Positions 36,883 to 48,200 are shown, counted from the first letter of the stretch. The stretch: DNA of 64,000 nucleotides from an uncultured Hyphomonadaceae bacterium (GCA_913058335.1 CAJXPX010000014.1:30907-94906), one strand, 5' to 3'. A program made the numbers and translations. The notes: generated by a model not told the origin, from the sequence alone.

Positions 36883-39159
36883 GTGTGTGAGGCGTCAGTT
36901 CAGAGTCACCTGCGCAACCAAGTCTTTCATGGAGTTTTCCCTTTGCTTAAATTAACCGCTAAAGCCGTTCTCAGCGCTGCCGCACTTTACGGTACGACCG
37001 CGCTCACCCCAGCCTTCGCCCAATCTTCGGATGAAGTCGTTGTGACAGCTCAAAAACGTCAGCAATCTCTGCAAGAGGTTCCATTGTCCGTCGAAGTCCT
37101 TCAGGATGAAAAACTGGACGTGCTTAGCTCCGGCGGCGAGGATATTCTGTTTTTAAATGCTCGCGTACCAAGCCTTTACGCAGAAACGTCTTTTGGACGC
37201 GCCTTCCCAAGGTTTTACATTCGCGGGCTCGGGAATACTGATTTCGATCTAAACGCCAATCAACCTGTCAGCCTTGTTTACGATAATGTCGTGCTCGAAA
37301 ATCCAATTCTTAAAGGCTTTCCGGTTTTTGACCTAGAGCGCGTAGAAGTTCTTCGAGGGCCACAAGGTACACTCTTTGGCCGGAATACGCCGGCTGGAGT
37401 TATTACCTTTGAAAGTGCGAAGCCTACTGAAGAGATCGAAGGCTATGGGCGGTTAGCTTATGGACGTTTTGATACGTTTGACGCAGAAGGCGCCATTAGT
37501 GGAGGCCTTGTTGAGGATACACTCTCCGCTCGTTTTTCAGGCCTCTATCAGCGCCGTGATGATTATGTCGGCAATAGCGTTCCAAATGCTCCGCAGGATG
37601 GATTTGAAGAATTCGAAGAGTTTGCGGGCCGACTGCAATTTCTCTTTACGCCAAATGATGATGTCACCGCGCTTTTGAATGTTCATGGCCGCACTCTGGA
37701 CGGGGGCTCGCGAGTTTTCCGTGCCAATGTAATTCAGCCGGGCAGCAATAATTTCGTTCCGGAATTTGATAGATTTGTTGCTGCGCAGGACGCTAACCAA
37801 AACCTGAATGTTGATAATTTGGGTGTGACCCTGAAAGTCGATGTTGAAAAAGGCCCGGGTGTTTTTACGTCTATCAGCTCTTATGAATGGGTTAGCGCCG
37901 ATACGCGGGGCGATGTTGACGGCGGCTTTGGCGCCGACTTCGCGCCGCCATCCGGGCCGGGATTTATCCCGTTTTCCGCCGAAAGCGCCGACAACATTAC
38001 CGGACACGGGCAGTATACGCAGGAACTGCGCTATAACTGGGATCACAAAGAAAACGTCAATATCACACTTGGCGCATTTGGGTTTTATGAAAATCTGGAG
38101 CTAGAAAATTTGAGTTATGACACTTTGATCGGCGGCGTAGAGAATGGACGCGCCGTTCAAAAACAGCAGACGACAGCCATAGCTTTATTCGGATCATCAG
38201 AATGGCAAGCTACTCAGGATTTGACAGTCACCGCAGGGCTTCGTCTTTCCTATGAAGATAAAGACTTCGAAGCGTCTCGGATTTTTGGCCCATTTGGAGC
38301 GCCGCCTTTGGGACCCCTTACCCGGAATCTCTCTGATACAGTTCTCTCAGGGGATTTGGCGCTCAATTATGCCGTAAATGATGACGTGAACCTATATGCC
38401 CGTTACGCTCGCGGTTTTCGCGCGCCAAACGTCCAAGGCCGTTTAGTCTTTGGAGATGTGGTCACGGTAGCAGATACGGAAACGATCGATTCGGTTGAAA
38501 CAGGTGTGAAGACCAAGTTTTTCGACGGTCGCGGCACGTTTAATGTGACAGGGTTTTATTATGAAACACAAGACCAGCAGATTACGGCTGTAGGCGGGGC
38601 GGGGAATTTCAATCAACTCCTGAATGCGGACTCGGTTGTGGGATATGGCGTCGAAATAGATGCGTCCTTAAACCCATTTCGAGGCCTTGATTTGACCGCG
38701 GGTTTCAGCCTGAATGATACCGAAATCAAAGAGGAGGGTCTGGAAGTTGGCGCATGTGCTTCTGCGTGTACAGTTCTCGATCCAATCAACCCAGCGACAG
38801 GCAATGCGCTTATTAACGGCAACCCTTTGCCGCAAGCTCCTAAATATATTGCCAATGCCACAGCGCGTTACGGCCTGCCTATTTCAGACACAGGCGAAAT
38901 CTTCGTTTATGGAGATGTGGCCCATCGCAGCAAGGTAAACTTCTTTCTCTATGAAAGCGTCGAGTTCTCCAGCGATTCCCTTACAGAAGTGGGTTTACGT
39001 GCGGGATATGTGCATAATGGCGGAGAATTTGAGATCGCGGCCTTTGGCCGGAATGTTTTCAACGCCACCGAGCTTGAAGGCGCTGTTGATTTCAATAATC
39101 TCACAGGATTTATCAACGAGCCGACAATTTACGGCGCGGAAATCACTAAGCGCTTTTAG
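36883..39159 (+). CDS. TonB-dependent outer membrane receptor
   Basis: Energised outer-membrane transporter, substrate unknown. A signal peptide ending ALTPAFA is followed by the TonB-box region EVVVTAQKRQQSLQEVP, a plug with RFYIRGLGNTDFD and DLERVEVLRGPQGTLFGRN, and a 22-strand barrel ending in the C-terminal aromatic of EITKRF. The GTG at 36883 has AAAGGAAAG upstream but gives a long N-terminus. An in-frame TTG at 36943 with GGAG eight bases upstream gives a cleaner signal peptide, and either could be used. It stands alone with no sigma/anti-sigma or transporter partner, and resembles the large sphingomonad/caulobacter receptor group. Confidence 0.9.
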   Translation: MCEASVQSHLRNQVFHGVFPLLKLTAKAVLSAAALYGTTALTPAFAQSSDEVVVTAQKRQQSLQEVPLSVEVLQDEKLDVLSSGGEDILFLNARVPSLYAETSFGRAFPRFYIRGLGNTDFDLNANQPVSLVYDNVVLENPILKGFPVFDLERVEVLRGPQGTLFGRNTPAGVITFESAKPTEEIEGYGRLAYGRFDTFDAEGAISGGLVEDTLSARFSGLYQRRDDYVGNSVPNAPQDGFEEFEEFAGRLQFLFTPNDDVTALLNVHGRTLDGGSRVFRANVIQPGSNNFVPEFDRFVAAQDANQNLNVDNLGVTLKVDVEKGPGVFTSISSYEWVSADTRGDVDGGFGADFAPPSGPGFIPFSAESADNITGHGQYTQELRYNWDHKENVNITLGAFGFYENLELENLSYDTLIGGVENGRAVQKQQTTAIALFGSSEWQATQDLTVTAGLRLSYEDKDFEASRIFGPFGAPPLGPLTRNLSDTVLSGDLALNYAVNDDVNLYARYARGFRAPNVQGRLVFGDVVTVADTETIDSVETGVKTKFFDGRGTFNVTGFYYETQDQQITAVGGAGNFNQLLNADSVVGYGVEIDASLNPFRGLDLTAGFSLNDTEIKEEGLEVGACASACTVLDPINPATGNALINGNPLPQAPKYIANATARYGLPISDTGEIFVYGDVAHRSKVNFFLYESVEFSSDSLTEVGLRAGYVHNGGEFEIAAFGRNVFNATELEGAVDFNNLTGFINEPTIYGAEITKRF

Positions 39160-39177
39160 ACTTAATGCGGGGCGGGT

Positions 39178-39528
39178 TTATATTGAAAAGCTCGTCCCGC
39201 ATCCACAGGCTGCAACCGCCTGAGGGTTATGGATTTTAAATGCAGAACCAATCAGCTCACGGGCGTAATCAATTTCTGAACCTTCCAGAAATCCGACACT
39301 CATTTCATCAATAAGTATTTTAGCGCCGTCGCGTTCAAGGACCAGATCGTCTTCATTCGGCGCGTCGGCAAAATCGAATTTATATTGAAACCCTGAGCAG
39401 CCTCCGCCTTCTACGGCGACGCGCAGATAACGATCCTGACCTTGCTTGGCCATAATCGCCTTAATCTGAATCGCAGCCGAAGCTGACATAGAGACGGATT
39501 GGGAAACTTGTGTAGTATTTTCACTCAT
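39178..39528 (-). CDS. erpA: Iron-sulfur cluster insertion protein ErpA
   Basis: A-type carrier that delivers Fe-S clusters to apo-enzymes such as IspG, IspH and respiratory proteins. The three cluster cysteines are present: GGGCSGFQY and ACGCGTSFSI. It is 116 residues. Its end is only 18 bases from the convergent TonB receptor stop. It is divergent from dgt, with about 70 bases between their starts. Confidence 0.93.
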   Translation of the reverse strand: MSENTTQVSQSVSMSASAAIQIKAIMAKQGQDRYLRVAVEGGGCSGFQYKFDFADAPNEDDLVLERDGAKILIDEMSVGFLEGSEIDYARELIGSAFKIHNPQAVAACGCGTSFSI

Positions 39529-39597
39529 GAGTTCTATATAGGCGATGAAAGCCGCTCTGACTAGTCATGCGGCTGTTTCTATCCGAGTGAGTTGTTT

Positions 39598-40815
39598 GTG
39601 ACGTCTAACCCTGAATTGCAGTTTTCACCTTATCGTCAAACGCGGGCAATTTTTGCCTCTGACCCCGCTCAGGCAAGGGGGCGTAAAATTTTACAGCCCT
39701 CTAAATCAGAAAGGAGCCCTTTTCAGCGAGATAAGGACCGGATTATTCACTCCAGTGCTTTTCGCCGATTGAAAGGCAAAACGCAGGTGTTTGTCGCTCA
39801 TGAGGGGGATTATTACCGCACCCGCCTGACTCATTCGCTAGAAGTTGCGCAAATTGCGCGCTCCATAGCGCGGGTGCTGGGATTGGATGAAGATCTGGCA
39901 GAATGTCTGGCTCTAGCACATGATATGGGCCACCCACCTTTTGGCCATTCCGGGGAAAATGCTTTGGCCGAAGCTATGGCGCCTTACGGCGGATTTGATC
40001 ATAACGCCCAGACGCTGAGAATTGTCGAGCATTTGGAGAGCCGCTATGCAGAGTTTGATGGGCTAAATTTGACTTGGGAAACGCTCGAAGGAATCGCGAA
40101 ACATAACGGGCCTCTTATTGTTAAAGATGGAGATGAGGACAATCTGCCTTGGGCTCTCAAGGCGCTCGATAATTGGCAAGGTCTGGAACTCAGGACTTTT
40201 GCCGGGCCTGAAGCTCAGGTCGCCGCCTTGGCGGATGATATTGCCTATAATAATCACGATATTGATGACGGCCTCCGGTCTGGTTTGATAACGGTGGAAG
40301 AGGTTGAACAAGTCCCCTTGTTGAAACAGGCCTTTTCGAGTGTGCGTCGTCGGTTTCCGGGTATTTCAGAAGACCGCATGATCCATGAAGCGGTGAGAGA
40401 TCTTATCGGATATATGGTGTCAGATGTCTTGGAAGAAACCCGCAAACGATTGACTGAACATGACCCGCAAAGCGCGCAAGACATTCGCGAGCTCAACCGA
40501 CCTGTTGTGGCTTTCTCTGACGGCTTCCGCGAAAAGGAAAAACCGCTTCGTAAATTCCTGTTCGATAATTTGTATCGTCATTACAAAGTCAACCGCATGA
40601 TGGGGCAGGCAAGCCGGACTGTTTCAGAACTATTTGATCTGTTTATAAATGATCCCGATATTTTGCCGACAGAATTGCGCCGTCAATGTAATGGGGCGCA
40701 TACGCCCGAAACCGCGCGTATAATTTGCGATCATATAGCAGGAATGACCGATAGTTTCGCTATTGCAGAACACCGAAAGCTCTTTACGGCTGCGGGTTAT
40801 CTTTCGACTTACTAA
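39598..40815 (+). CDS. dgt: Deoxyguanosinetriphosphate triphosphohydrolase-like protein
   Basis: HD-domain enzyme that cleaves dNTPs to deoxynucleoside and triphosphate. HD residues are in RTRLTHSLEVAQIAR and ALAHDMGHPPFGHSGE, with the later ADDIAYNNHDIDDG. The N-terminal KDRIIHSSAFRRLKGKTQVF is the family signature. I use GTG 39598 (405 residues, GTGAG upstream), and a TTG two codons earlier is also possible. It is divergent from erpA. Confidence 0.92.
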   Translation: MTSNPELQFSPYRQTRAIFASDPAQARGRKILQPSKSERSPFQRDKDRIIHSSAFRRLKGKTQVFVAHEGDYYRTRLTHSLEVAQIARSIARVLGLDEDLAECLALAHDMGHPPFGHSGENALAEAMAPYGGFDHNAQTLRIVEHLESRYAEFDGLNLTWETLEGIAKHNGPLIVKDGDEDNLPWALKALDNWQGLELRTFAGPEAQVAALADDIAYNNHDIDDGLRSGLITVEEVEQVPLLKQAFSSVRRRFPGISEDRMIHEAVRDLIGYMVSDVLEETRKRLTEHDPQSAQDIRELNRPVVAFSDGFREKEKPLRKFLFDNLYRHYKVNRMMGQASRTVSELFDLFINDPDILPTELRRQCNGAHTPETARIICDHIAGMTDSFAIAEHRKLFTAAGYLSTY

Positions 40816-40879
40816 CGCGCATCTGCTCGTGAACGAAAATTAATTCAGTTATATCGCGTAATCCTGAGAGGTTCCGCTT

Positions 40880-40891
40880 GCAATTAATTGC
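40880..40891. promoter_or_regulatory. 12-bp perfect palindrome upstream of mreB
   Basis: GCAATTAATTGC lies 129 bases before the mreB ATG in an AT-rich, 204-base gap that must hold the promoter of the mre operon. The symmetry suggests a dimeric regulator site, but no known regulator can be named. Confidence 0.25.
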
Positions 40892-41004
40892 GTGACTTCC
40901 CATTAACGTCCCATAAGGGAATGATTCCGACTTAATTCGCTCCTGTATATTATTGAATCTAATCCAACAGTTTCAATATCGGGTTAAAGTTTCGGAACAC
41001 ATGA

Positions 41005-42063
<1,059 letters not shown>

Positions 42064-42107
42064 TACATCACGCCCTGAAAACGGGGTAAGAGGAAAGGAG
42101 GCGGGCT

Positions 42108-43073
42108 ATGCCTCGCACATCCTATTCTCGCGCTGACACAGAGCACAATGGACTCGTCTATTGGGTCTTGCTCGTCGGTCTTATCATTTGCATTACGCTG
42201 ATGGCGACGCAGGGCCGTGAAGCCCGGATGAGACAATCTATTCAAGCTCAATCCGACGAGATAATTTCGCCTCTTACCTCACTTGTTTCAAAGCCTATTC
42301 GGGGTTTGGAAAACTTCTTTTATACTTTGTCTGACAGACAACGCGCCTTTGAGGAAAATAAAGCTCTGCGCGCAGAACTACAGCGACTAAGAGAAGAGCA
42401 AGCGAACTTTGCCGTTATTGAAAACAAGATGCAGAGATATGAGCAAATTTTAGGAGCTAGACCCGAGAGCGATATCCCCTTGCGGAAAGTGGCAGCAAGA
42501 GCTGTAAATGACTTAAAGGGCCCCTTCGTTCGAGCGCTTTTATTAGATGCGGGACGGGAAAGCGGAATTAATGTTGGACATGCAGTGATGACTCCGGACG
42601 GTCTTGTCGGTCATATCATACTTGCCGGCTCAAATTCATCCCGTGTCTTGCGCTTAGATGATTTAAACAGCCGCATACCGGTTATGAGCGAACGGAGTGA
42701 GGCCGTTGCCGTTTTGGCTGGGGATAATAGCGACTTTCCTAAACTCCTTTTTATTGATGTTGGTATGGATTGGCAGGTTGGGGATTTAATCATGACCTCC
42801 GGCGATGACGGACGCCTTCCCCGGGGGTTGGTTGTGGGCCATGTTGTCGAAACCTCGAATGGGGAGTTGAGAGCCAAATTAGCGGGCCTTCAAACGCCTG
42901 TAGATTGGGTCTGGGTCGCGCTTTTTGCTCCGATAGAGACGCCCGTCGCAGTCGACATGCCGCTCATTGAAATTGAGGAAGGTGATATTCCGCCGGTTGA
43001 AACAAGCCAGACCGTAGACGGAACTGGCCCGGCGACAGCAGAAACGCCGCCTGCGGAAGGTGTCAACCCATGA
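42108..43073 (+). CDS. mreC: Rod shape-determining protein MreC
   Basis: Single-pass protein that connects MreB to PBP2 in the periplasm. One membrane helix near residues 18-38 is followed by a coiled coil (ENKALRAELQRLREEQANF) and the beta-barrel MreC domain (NVGHAVMTPDGLVGHI, DDLNSRIPVM). A Pro/Glu/Thr-rich tail ends the 321-residue protein. SD AAAGGAGGC lies upstream of the ATG. It overlaps mreD by 4 bases. Confidence 0.95.
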   Translation: MPRTSYSRADTEHNGLVYWVLLVGLIICITLMATQGREARMRQSIQAQSDEIISPLTSLVSKPIRGLENFFYTLSDRQRAFEENKALRAELQRLREEQANFAVIENKMQRYEQILGARPESDIPLRKVAARAVNDLKGPFVRALLLDAGRESGINVGHAVMTPDGLVGHIILAGSNSSRVLRLDDLNSRIPVMSERSEAVAVLAGDNSDFPKLLFIDVGMDWQVGDLIMTSGDDGRLPRGLVVGHVVETSNGELRAKLAGLQTPVDWVWVALFAPIETPVAVDMPLIEIEEGDIPPVETSQTVDGTGPATAETPPAEGVNP

Positions 43074-43591
43074 GCTTTCTTGGATCAAGTTCCGGGCTGC
43101 GCCAAGGACAGTTTATTCAAGCTTTGCTTGCGGGAGTTTTATTAACGCTGCTTGGCACGTTGAATGTAAACCTTCTGGATTTTAATGTCTCTCTCTCGTG
43201 GCTCCCCCTTTTGGCTATTGCGCTTTGGCCTCATGGGGCGCCGCCAGTGCGGTCTGTGATTGCAATCCTTCTTCTGGGACTGGCGCAGGACTGGCTTAGC
43301 ATGGGTGTGCCGGGCCAATGGGGTCTAGCTTATTTGCTGTGTATTTTGTTCTTCCGGCCATTTGACCGGTTGAAACCCTTGAGTTTTATGCATGCTTTGA
43401 GGCTTTGGATTGGCGCTCTTATCATTTCGGCGTCTGTTTTGACCTTTAGTGGCCGCATTATTTATGATGACTGGCCGTATTGGGCCGCCCTTTTACAGCC
43501 TGCACTGCTTGCCACGCTTGCCTTTCCACTCATTTGGATTTTACGAAACAGAATGCAGTCTTGGTTTAGCCGACGAGAAGAGGCGCTTTAA
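43070..43591 (+). CDS. mreD: Rod shape-determining protein MreD
   Basis: Small integral membrane protein of the elongasome, 173 residues with about five hydrophobic segments. Sequence conservation in MreD is low, so the call rests on topology and on its position between mreC (ATGA overlap) and pbp2 (TAATG overlap). The segment LLLGLAQDWLSMGVPGQWGL fits the family pattern. Confidence 0.88.
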   Translation: MSFLGSSSGLRQGQFIQALLAGVLLTLLGTLNVNLLDFNVSLSWLPLLAIALWPHGAPPVRSVIAILLLGLAQDWLSMGVPGQWGLAYLLCILFFRPFDRLKPLSFMHALRLWIGALIISASVLTFSGRIIYDDWPYWAALLQPALLATLAFPLIWILRNRMQSWFSRREEAL

Positions 43592-45477
43592 TGGCGCGTA
43601 AGTCCAAAATTACCCCAAAAAACAGCGCTGCCGAACAGGCAGAGGCAGATAGTGTTTTGTCGCGGCGTACCTTGTTTTTGGGGGCAGGGGGCCTTGTTAT
43701 GTTTGGGGCGTTAGGCGCGCGTCTTTACGATCTACAAGTTCGCAAAGCCGAGAACTATATCGCTCTTTCAGAGAATAACCGTTTCAATTACAATATTCTT
43801 CTCCCCAGCCGGGGCCGAATTTTAGACCGGAATAGCGAGCCTTTGGCCGTAAACCAACCCAATTACCGGGTCGTTCTGATCCCGGAACGCTCTCAGGATA
43901 TTGAAAACGTCTTGAGACACGTCGGAGAGGTTATTGAACTGGAGCCTAAAAGTCTGAAACGCATACATCAGGATATTAAAAATAGTCCGAGATTCGTGCC
44001 GATCACTATTCAAGACAATATGGACTGGAAGACCTTTGCGGCGCTAAATATGCGGATGCACGACCTCCCTGGAATTATTCCCGAAGTGGCCGAGGGACGG
44101 GCTTACCCAAATGGCGGTATTTTTGCTCATACTCTCGGATATATCGGACGGGCCGGGGATGAAGATATTGCCCAAGATAAAGACCCGCTTTTGCGTCAAC
44201 CGACTTTCCGCGTCGGAAAGACGGGGGTGGAATCGGCCGTCGAGAAACGATTGAGGGGCGCTTCCGGCAAGCTGAAAGTTGAAGTTAATGCCGTGGGACG
44301 TATTGTTCGTGAGTGGCCGGACTCGAAAGACGCCGCGACCCCGGGAGAGGATGTCTATCTCACTCTAGACGCACAGCTTCAAAAGTTTGCTGCTGATCAA
44401 TTCGGCGATGATTCCGGAGGTGTCTCTGTCATGGATTGCGTCACAGGAGAACTTCGTACGCTCCTGTCCATGCCGAGTTTTGACGGTAATCTCTTTGTAA
44501 ATGGCCTGACCCAAGCAGACATGGACCGCATGAATAGCGACCCAAAGCGTCCGCAATTTAACAAGGTGATTGGCGGCGGATACCCGCCCGCCTCGACATT
44601 TAAAATGGTGGTAATGTTGGCGGCTTTGGAAAGCGGCCTGATTGATCCGCGTCGACCGGTTTTTTGCGTGGGCAGAATGCGTCTCGGCAATAGATTATTC
44701 CATTGCTGGAAACGTCAAGGGCATGGGCGCATGACGATGCGGGATGGGCTCAAACATTCTTGCGATACTTATTTTTATGAGATTTCACAGGTCATCGGAA
44801 TTAACCGTATAGCCGAAATGGCGCGGCGTCTTGGTCTGGGGGAAAATCACGGCGTCGGCATTGCCGGAGAGAAATCCGGTATTGTTCCCGATGAAGCGTG
44901 GAAGAAAGCCCGGCTTGGGTCGGGATGGCGAATGGGCGATACGCTGAATGCTTCTATCGGGCAAGGATTCGTCCTCGCCACGCCTTTGCAGCTCTCGGTA
45001 ATGGCGGCGCGTCTGGCAAATGCTCAATTTGCCTTGAAACCGTCTTTGATCATAGGGAACGGGATTCCGTCATTTGATAAATTGGATATTGATCCGGCTC
45101 ATCTCGCTTTTGTGAGGGAAGCGATGCACGCCGTTTGTGAGGAGCCGGGGGGGACAGCTTATCGTTATGACAGCCTGAAATTGGGCGGTATTGAAATGGC
45201 GGGTAAAACCGGTACAGGGCAAGTTCGCGGAATTTCCACAAGCGAGCGAGCCTCAGGCGTTCGTAAGAATAATGTTGTTCCTTGGGAACTTCGCGACCAT
45301 TCTATTTTTGTTGGCTTCGCTCCATATGACAAGCCGCGTTTTGCCGTTGGCACAATTGTTGAACATGGAGGGTCCGGGGCGGGCAGGGCGGCAGACATTA
45401 CGCGCAATGTTTTATCCGAAGCGCTTCGTCGGGACGGAATGGGGCCTATGACATTAAAAGAAGCGGCAGCGCTTTAA
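43591..45477 (+). CDS. mrdA: Penicillin-binding protein 2 (peptidoglycan transpeptidase)
   Basis: Class B PBP that cross-links side-wall peptidoglycan with RodA. The N-terminal membrane anchor (about residues 27-47) is followed by the PBP dimerisation domain (LPSRGRILDRN, LAVNQPNYRVV). The transpeptidase domain has the SxxK serine in PPASTFKMVVML, the second motif HSCDTYFYEIS, and KTG in MAGKTGTGQV. It is 628 residues. Starts overlap the mreD stop and precede rodA directly, so the five-gene operon is compact. Confidence 0.96.
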   Translation: MARKSKITPKNSAAEQAEADSVLSRRTLFLGAGGLVMFGALGARLYDLQVRKAENYIALSENNRFNYNILLPSRGRILDRNSEPLAVNQPNYRVVLIPERSQDIENVLRHVGEVIELEPKSLKRIHQDIKNSPRFVPITIQDNMDWKTFAALNMRMHDLPGIIPEVAEGRAYPNGGIFAHTLGYIGRAGDEDIAQDKDPLLRQPTFRVGKTGVESAVEKRLRGASGKLKVEVNAVGRIVREWPDSKDAATPGEDVYLTLDAQLQKFAADQFGDDSGGVSVMDCVTGELRTLLSMPSFDGNLFVNGLTQADMDRMNSDPKRPQFNKVIGGGYPPASTFKMVVMLAALESGLIDPRRPVFCVGRMRLGNRLFHCWKRQGHGRMTMRDGLKHSCDTYFYEISQVIGINRIAEMARRLGLGENHGVGIAGEKSGIVPDEAWKKARLGSGWRMGDTLNASIGQGFVLATPLQLSVMAARLANAQFALKPSLIIGNGIPSFDKLDIDPAHLAFVREAMHAVCEEPGGTAYRYDSLKLGGIEMAGKTGTGQVRGISTSERASGVRKNNVVPWELRDHSIFVGFAPYDKPRFAVGTIVEHGGSGAGRAADITRNVLSEALRRDGMGPMTLKEAAAL

Positions 45478-46620
45478 ATGGGGGGCCTTCTTCCCATTGA
45501 CAGATCGGGGCTGAGTTTGCGCGCTAAGCTTTATGAGTTGAACTGGCTATTACCCGTCTTGATCGCGGTGACCGGGGCCATTGGCGTGGTTATGATTTTC
45601 GCGGCAACAGATGGGGTTTGGACTCACGGGGCGGCGCAACATGCCATAAGAATTGGGGTTGCCGGTGTGATCATGCTCGGAATCGCTCTGATTGACATTA
45701 AGGTCTGGTACACTCTGTCATACCCGGCCTATTTCGGGGCGTTAGCTCTGCTCATCGGGGTGGAGTTAATAGGGGTAAACGTCAACGGTTCCCAGCGCTG
45801 GCTTGATCTCGGGGTGATGCGTATCCAGCCTTCTGAAGTTATGAAACTAGCCATCGTCATGGCGCTGGCACGTTATTATCACGATCTGGCGCGGTGGCGC
45901 ATTTCACATATTAGTGGGTTGATCGGCGCGCTCTTGCTCATTGCTATTCCGATGGCCCTGATTTTGCGCCAGCCTGACCTTGGAACGACGCTTCTACTTG
46001 GAGCGACGGGTGTCGCTATTGTTTTTCTAGCTGGCGTTAGTTGGCGAGTTATTGGGTTTGCGTCTCTTTTAATGGCCGTTGGTTTGCCTTTATTCGTTCA
46101 GTTTGGGCTAAAAGAATATCAGAGGGACCGAATTTGGACGTTTCTTGATCCGTCCCGCGATCCGAGCGGGGCAAGTTATCATATTACTCAGTCTAAAATT
46201 GCCCTGGGGAGCGGCGGCGTCTCCGGCAAAGGGTTCATGAACGGAACGCAAAGGCAGGGGGATTATGTTCCGGAGAACCGGACTGATTTTATCTTTACTG
46301 TTATCGGCGAGGAGTTCGGCCTGATCGGGAGCCTGATGACCATAGCCATTTACATTGCGGTTATAAGTCTAAGCATTTATCTCGCCATGAAGTGTAAATC
46401 GACTTACGCCAAATTGCTGATACTTGGGCTTATCACAACATTTACGCTCTATATTTTTATCAACCTTGGAATGGTAATGGGCTTAATGCCTGTGGTGGGC
46501 GTTCCGCTTCCGCTTATTTCTTATGGCGGAACTGTTGTAATGGCTGTCATGGCGGGGTTTGGCTTGATTTTATCAGCCCACTTGCATCGAAATAGTGAAC
46601 TTCCGAGAACCCGCCTTTAG
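45478..46620 (+). CDS. mrdB: Rod shape-determining glycosyltransferase RodA
   Basis: SEDS-family peptidoglycan polymerase that pairs with PBP2. It has about ten membrane segments, with family motifs NGSQRWLDLG, MRIQPSEVMKLA, LRQPDLGTTLLL and VPENRTDFIFTVIGEEFGLIG, and the C-terminal VGVPLPLISYGGTVV. It is 380 residues. Its ATG follows the pbp2 TAA with no gap. Confidence 0.96.
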   Translation: MGGLLPIDRSGLSLRAKLYELNWLLPVLIAVTGAIGVVMIFAATDGVWTHGAAQHAIRIGVAGVIMLGIALIDIKVWYTLSYPAYFGALALLIGVELIGVNVNGSQRWLDLGVMRIQPSEVMKLAIVMALARYYHDLARWRISHISGLIGALLLIAIPMALILRQPDLGTTLLLGATGVAIVFLAGVSWRVIGFASLLMAVGLPLFVQFGLKEYQRDRIWTFLDPSRDPSGASYHITQSKIALGSGGVSGKGFMNGTQRQGDYVPENRTDFIFTVIGEEFGLIGSLMTIAIYIAVISLSIYLAMKCKSTYAKLLILGLITTFTLYIFINLGMVMGLMPVVGVPLPLISYGGTVVMAVMAGFGLILSAHLHRNSELPRTRL

Positions 46621-46781
46621 CCAAAGTTCCGGCGCTGCATAAAGTGCCACATATTTTGTAATTCGTATGCGCAACTCTCGCTCTTAGCTTGACCGCATGA
46701 CGGAATTCCTTAATCACAAAGTCAGATCGGAATGCCCTCGGCAGAAGCGGCGTCCATCAGGGAACTCAGAAGGGATTTAAA

Positions 46782-48200
46782 ATGGCTTCAATCGCGGCTC
46801 CGGGCAAGGCTCAATGGTCTTCACGTTTTGCATTTATCATGGCGGCCGTTGGTTCGTCTGTTGGATTGGGGAATCTCTGGCGTTTTTCCTCTGAAGCGGG
46901 GACAAATGGCGGCGGCGCGTTTATACTGATTTATCTTCTGGCCGTTCTTTTCGTCTGTATTCCGGTCTTGATGAGCGAATATATGGTCGGACGGTCAGGG
47001 AATGTGGCTAATGCCGTTGGGTCCGTTGATGATGTGGCTCAACGATCGGGACGGAGCCGGAACTGGCGTGGTGCAGGCTGGGTCGGCATGCTCGCCGGAT
47101 TCTTCATTGTGACTTTTTATTGCGTGATTGCAGGTTGGGTTGTCCGGTATATTTTCTTTTTCTTATTTAACGGCTTTGCGGGCATGGCGCCGGATGATGT
47201 TGCTGCGCGATTTGTCGAATTTATCAGCAATCCGATAGCTGTTTTACCTTGGTTTTTAGCATTTGCACTCATCACCATCTGGCTTGTTAGCCGGGGCGTA
47301 AATGAAGGAATTGAATGGGCTGCAAAAATGCTCATGCCAGCCTTCTTTGTGCTTTTGGCGTGTTTGGCAGTGTTCGCGCTCCTGACCAATTTGAGTGATG
47401 GCGGTACTGCGGCGGCCTTGAACTTTCTCTACGTTCCGGACTGGAACGAAATGATGACTAAGAATCCGGATTTGTCAGCAGTTTCGAATATAGGTAGCGT
47501 GGCAAATGCGGCGCTCGGTCAGGCCTTTTTCTCGGTCAGTGTCGGCAGCGCGATTATGATTACCTATGGGTCTTATATTCCGAATGATGTGTCTTTGCCC
47601 AAAGCGGCGGCCACAGTTGCCATTATGGATTCACTTGTGGCTTTGATTGCCGGCCTAGCAATTTTCCCGATTGTTTTTGGCTCCGGTTTGTCAGAAAGCG
47701 CCGGACCGGCCTTGTTGTTCATCACGCTTCCAAACGCCTTTGAAGCGATGGGTGTGATTGGCCCCGTCGTTGGTGCAGCCTTCTTCTTTCTGGCGTTCTT
47801 CGCCGCGATTACGTCTTCAGTTTCTTTGTTGGAGCCGTCCGCAGCTTATGCAAGTGAGAAATTTAACATGTCCAAGGCTAAGGCGGCCTGGGTTGTGGGA
47901 GCGCTCATGATTGTTATCGGGTTGATTTCTGTCTTCGGAGTAGGAGAAGGCGGAGCAACGCCGGCTTTGGATTCTATTGACGGATTTACCGGTAAAGTCA
48001 TGTTGCCACTGGCTGGCTTCCTTATTGTACTCTTTGTCGGCTGGAGAATGGATTCGCGAATAGTTCACGAGCAAATCAAAGGGGAAGGCGAGGCGCTTGG
48101 AAAAATTATCTTTTTCCTCTGCCGATGGGTTGCGCCGATTTTCGTAGGCGCCGTTATGGTTACGTCTATTCTGGCATATGTTCGCGGCTTCGTAGGTTAA
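46782..48200 (+). CDS. Sodium-dependent transporter of the neurotransmitter:sodium symporter family
   Basis: A LeuT-fold secondary transporter, 472 residues with 11-12 hydrophobic segments. The NSS signature is at the N-terminus: FIMAAVGSSVGLGNLWRFSS and TNGGGAFILIYLLAVLF. Substrate is probably an amino acid or related compound but cannot be told from sequence. The SD-like GAAGGGA lies before the ATG. It stands alone after rodA with a 160-base gap. Confidence 0.92.
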   Translation: MASIAAPGKAQWSSRFAFIMAAVGSSVGLGNLWRFSSEAGTNGGGAFILIYLLAVLFVCIPVLMSEYMVGRSGNVANAVGSVDDVAQRSGRSRNWRGAGWVGMLAGFFIVTFYCVIAGWVVRYIFFFLFNGFAGMAPDDVAARFVEFISNPIAVLPWFLAFALITIWLVSRGVNEGIEWAAKMLMPAFFVLLACLAVFALLTNLSDGGTAAALNFLYVPDWNEMMTKNPDLSAVSNIGSVANAALGQAFFSVSVGSAIMITYGSYIPNDVSLPKAAATVAIMDSLVALIAGLAIFPIVFGSGLSESAGPALLFITLPNAFEAMGVIGPVVGAAFFFLAFFAAITSSVSLLEPSAAYASEKFNMSKAKAAWVVGALMIVIGLISVFGVGEGGATPALDSIDGFTGKVMLPLAGFLIVLFVGWRMDSRIVHEQIKGEGEALGKIIFFLCRWVAPIFVGAVMVTSILAYVRGFVG

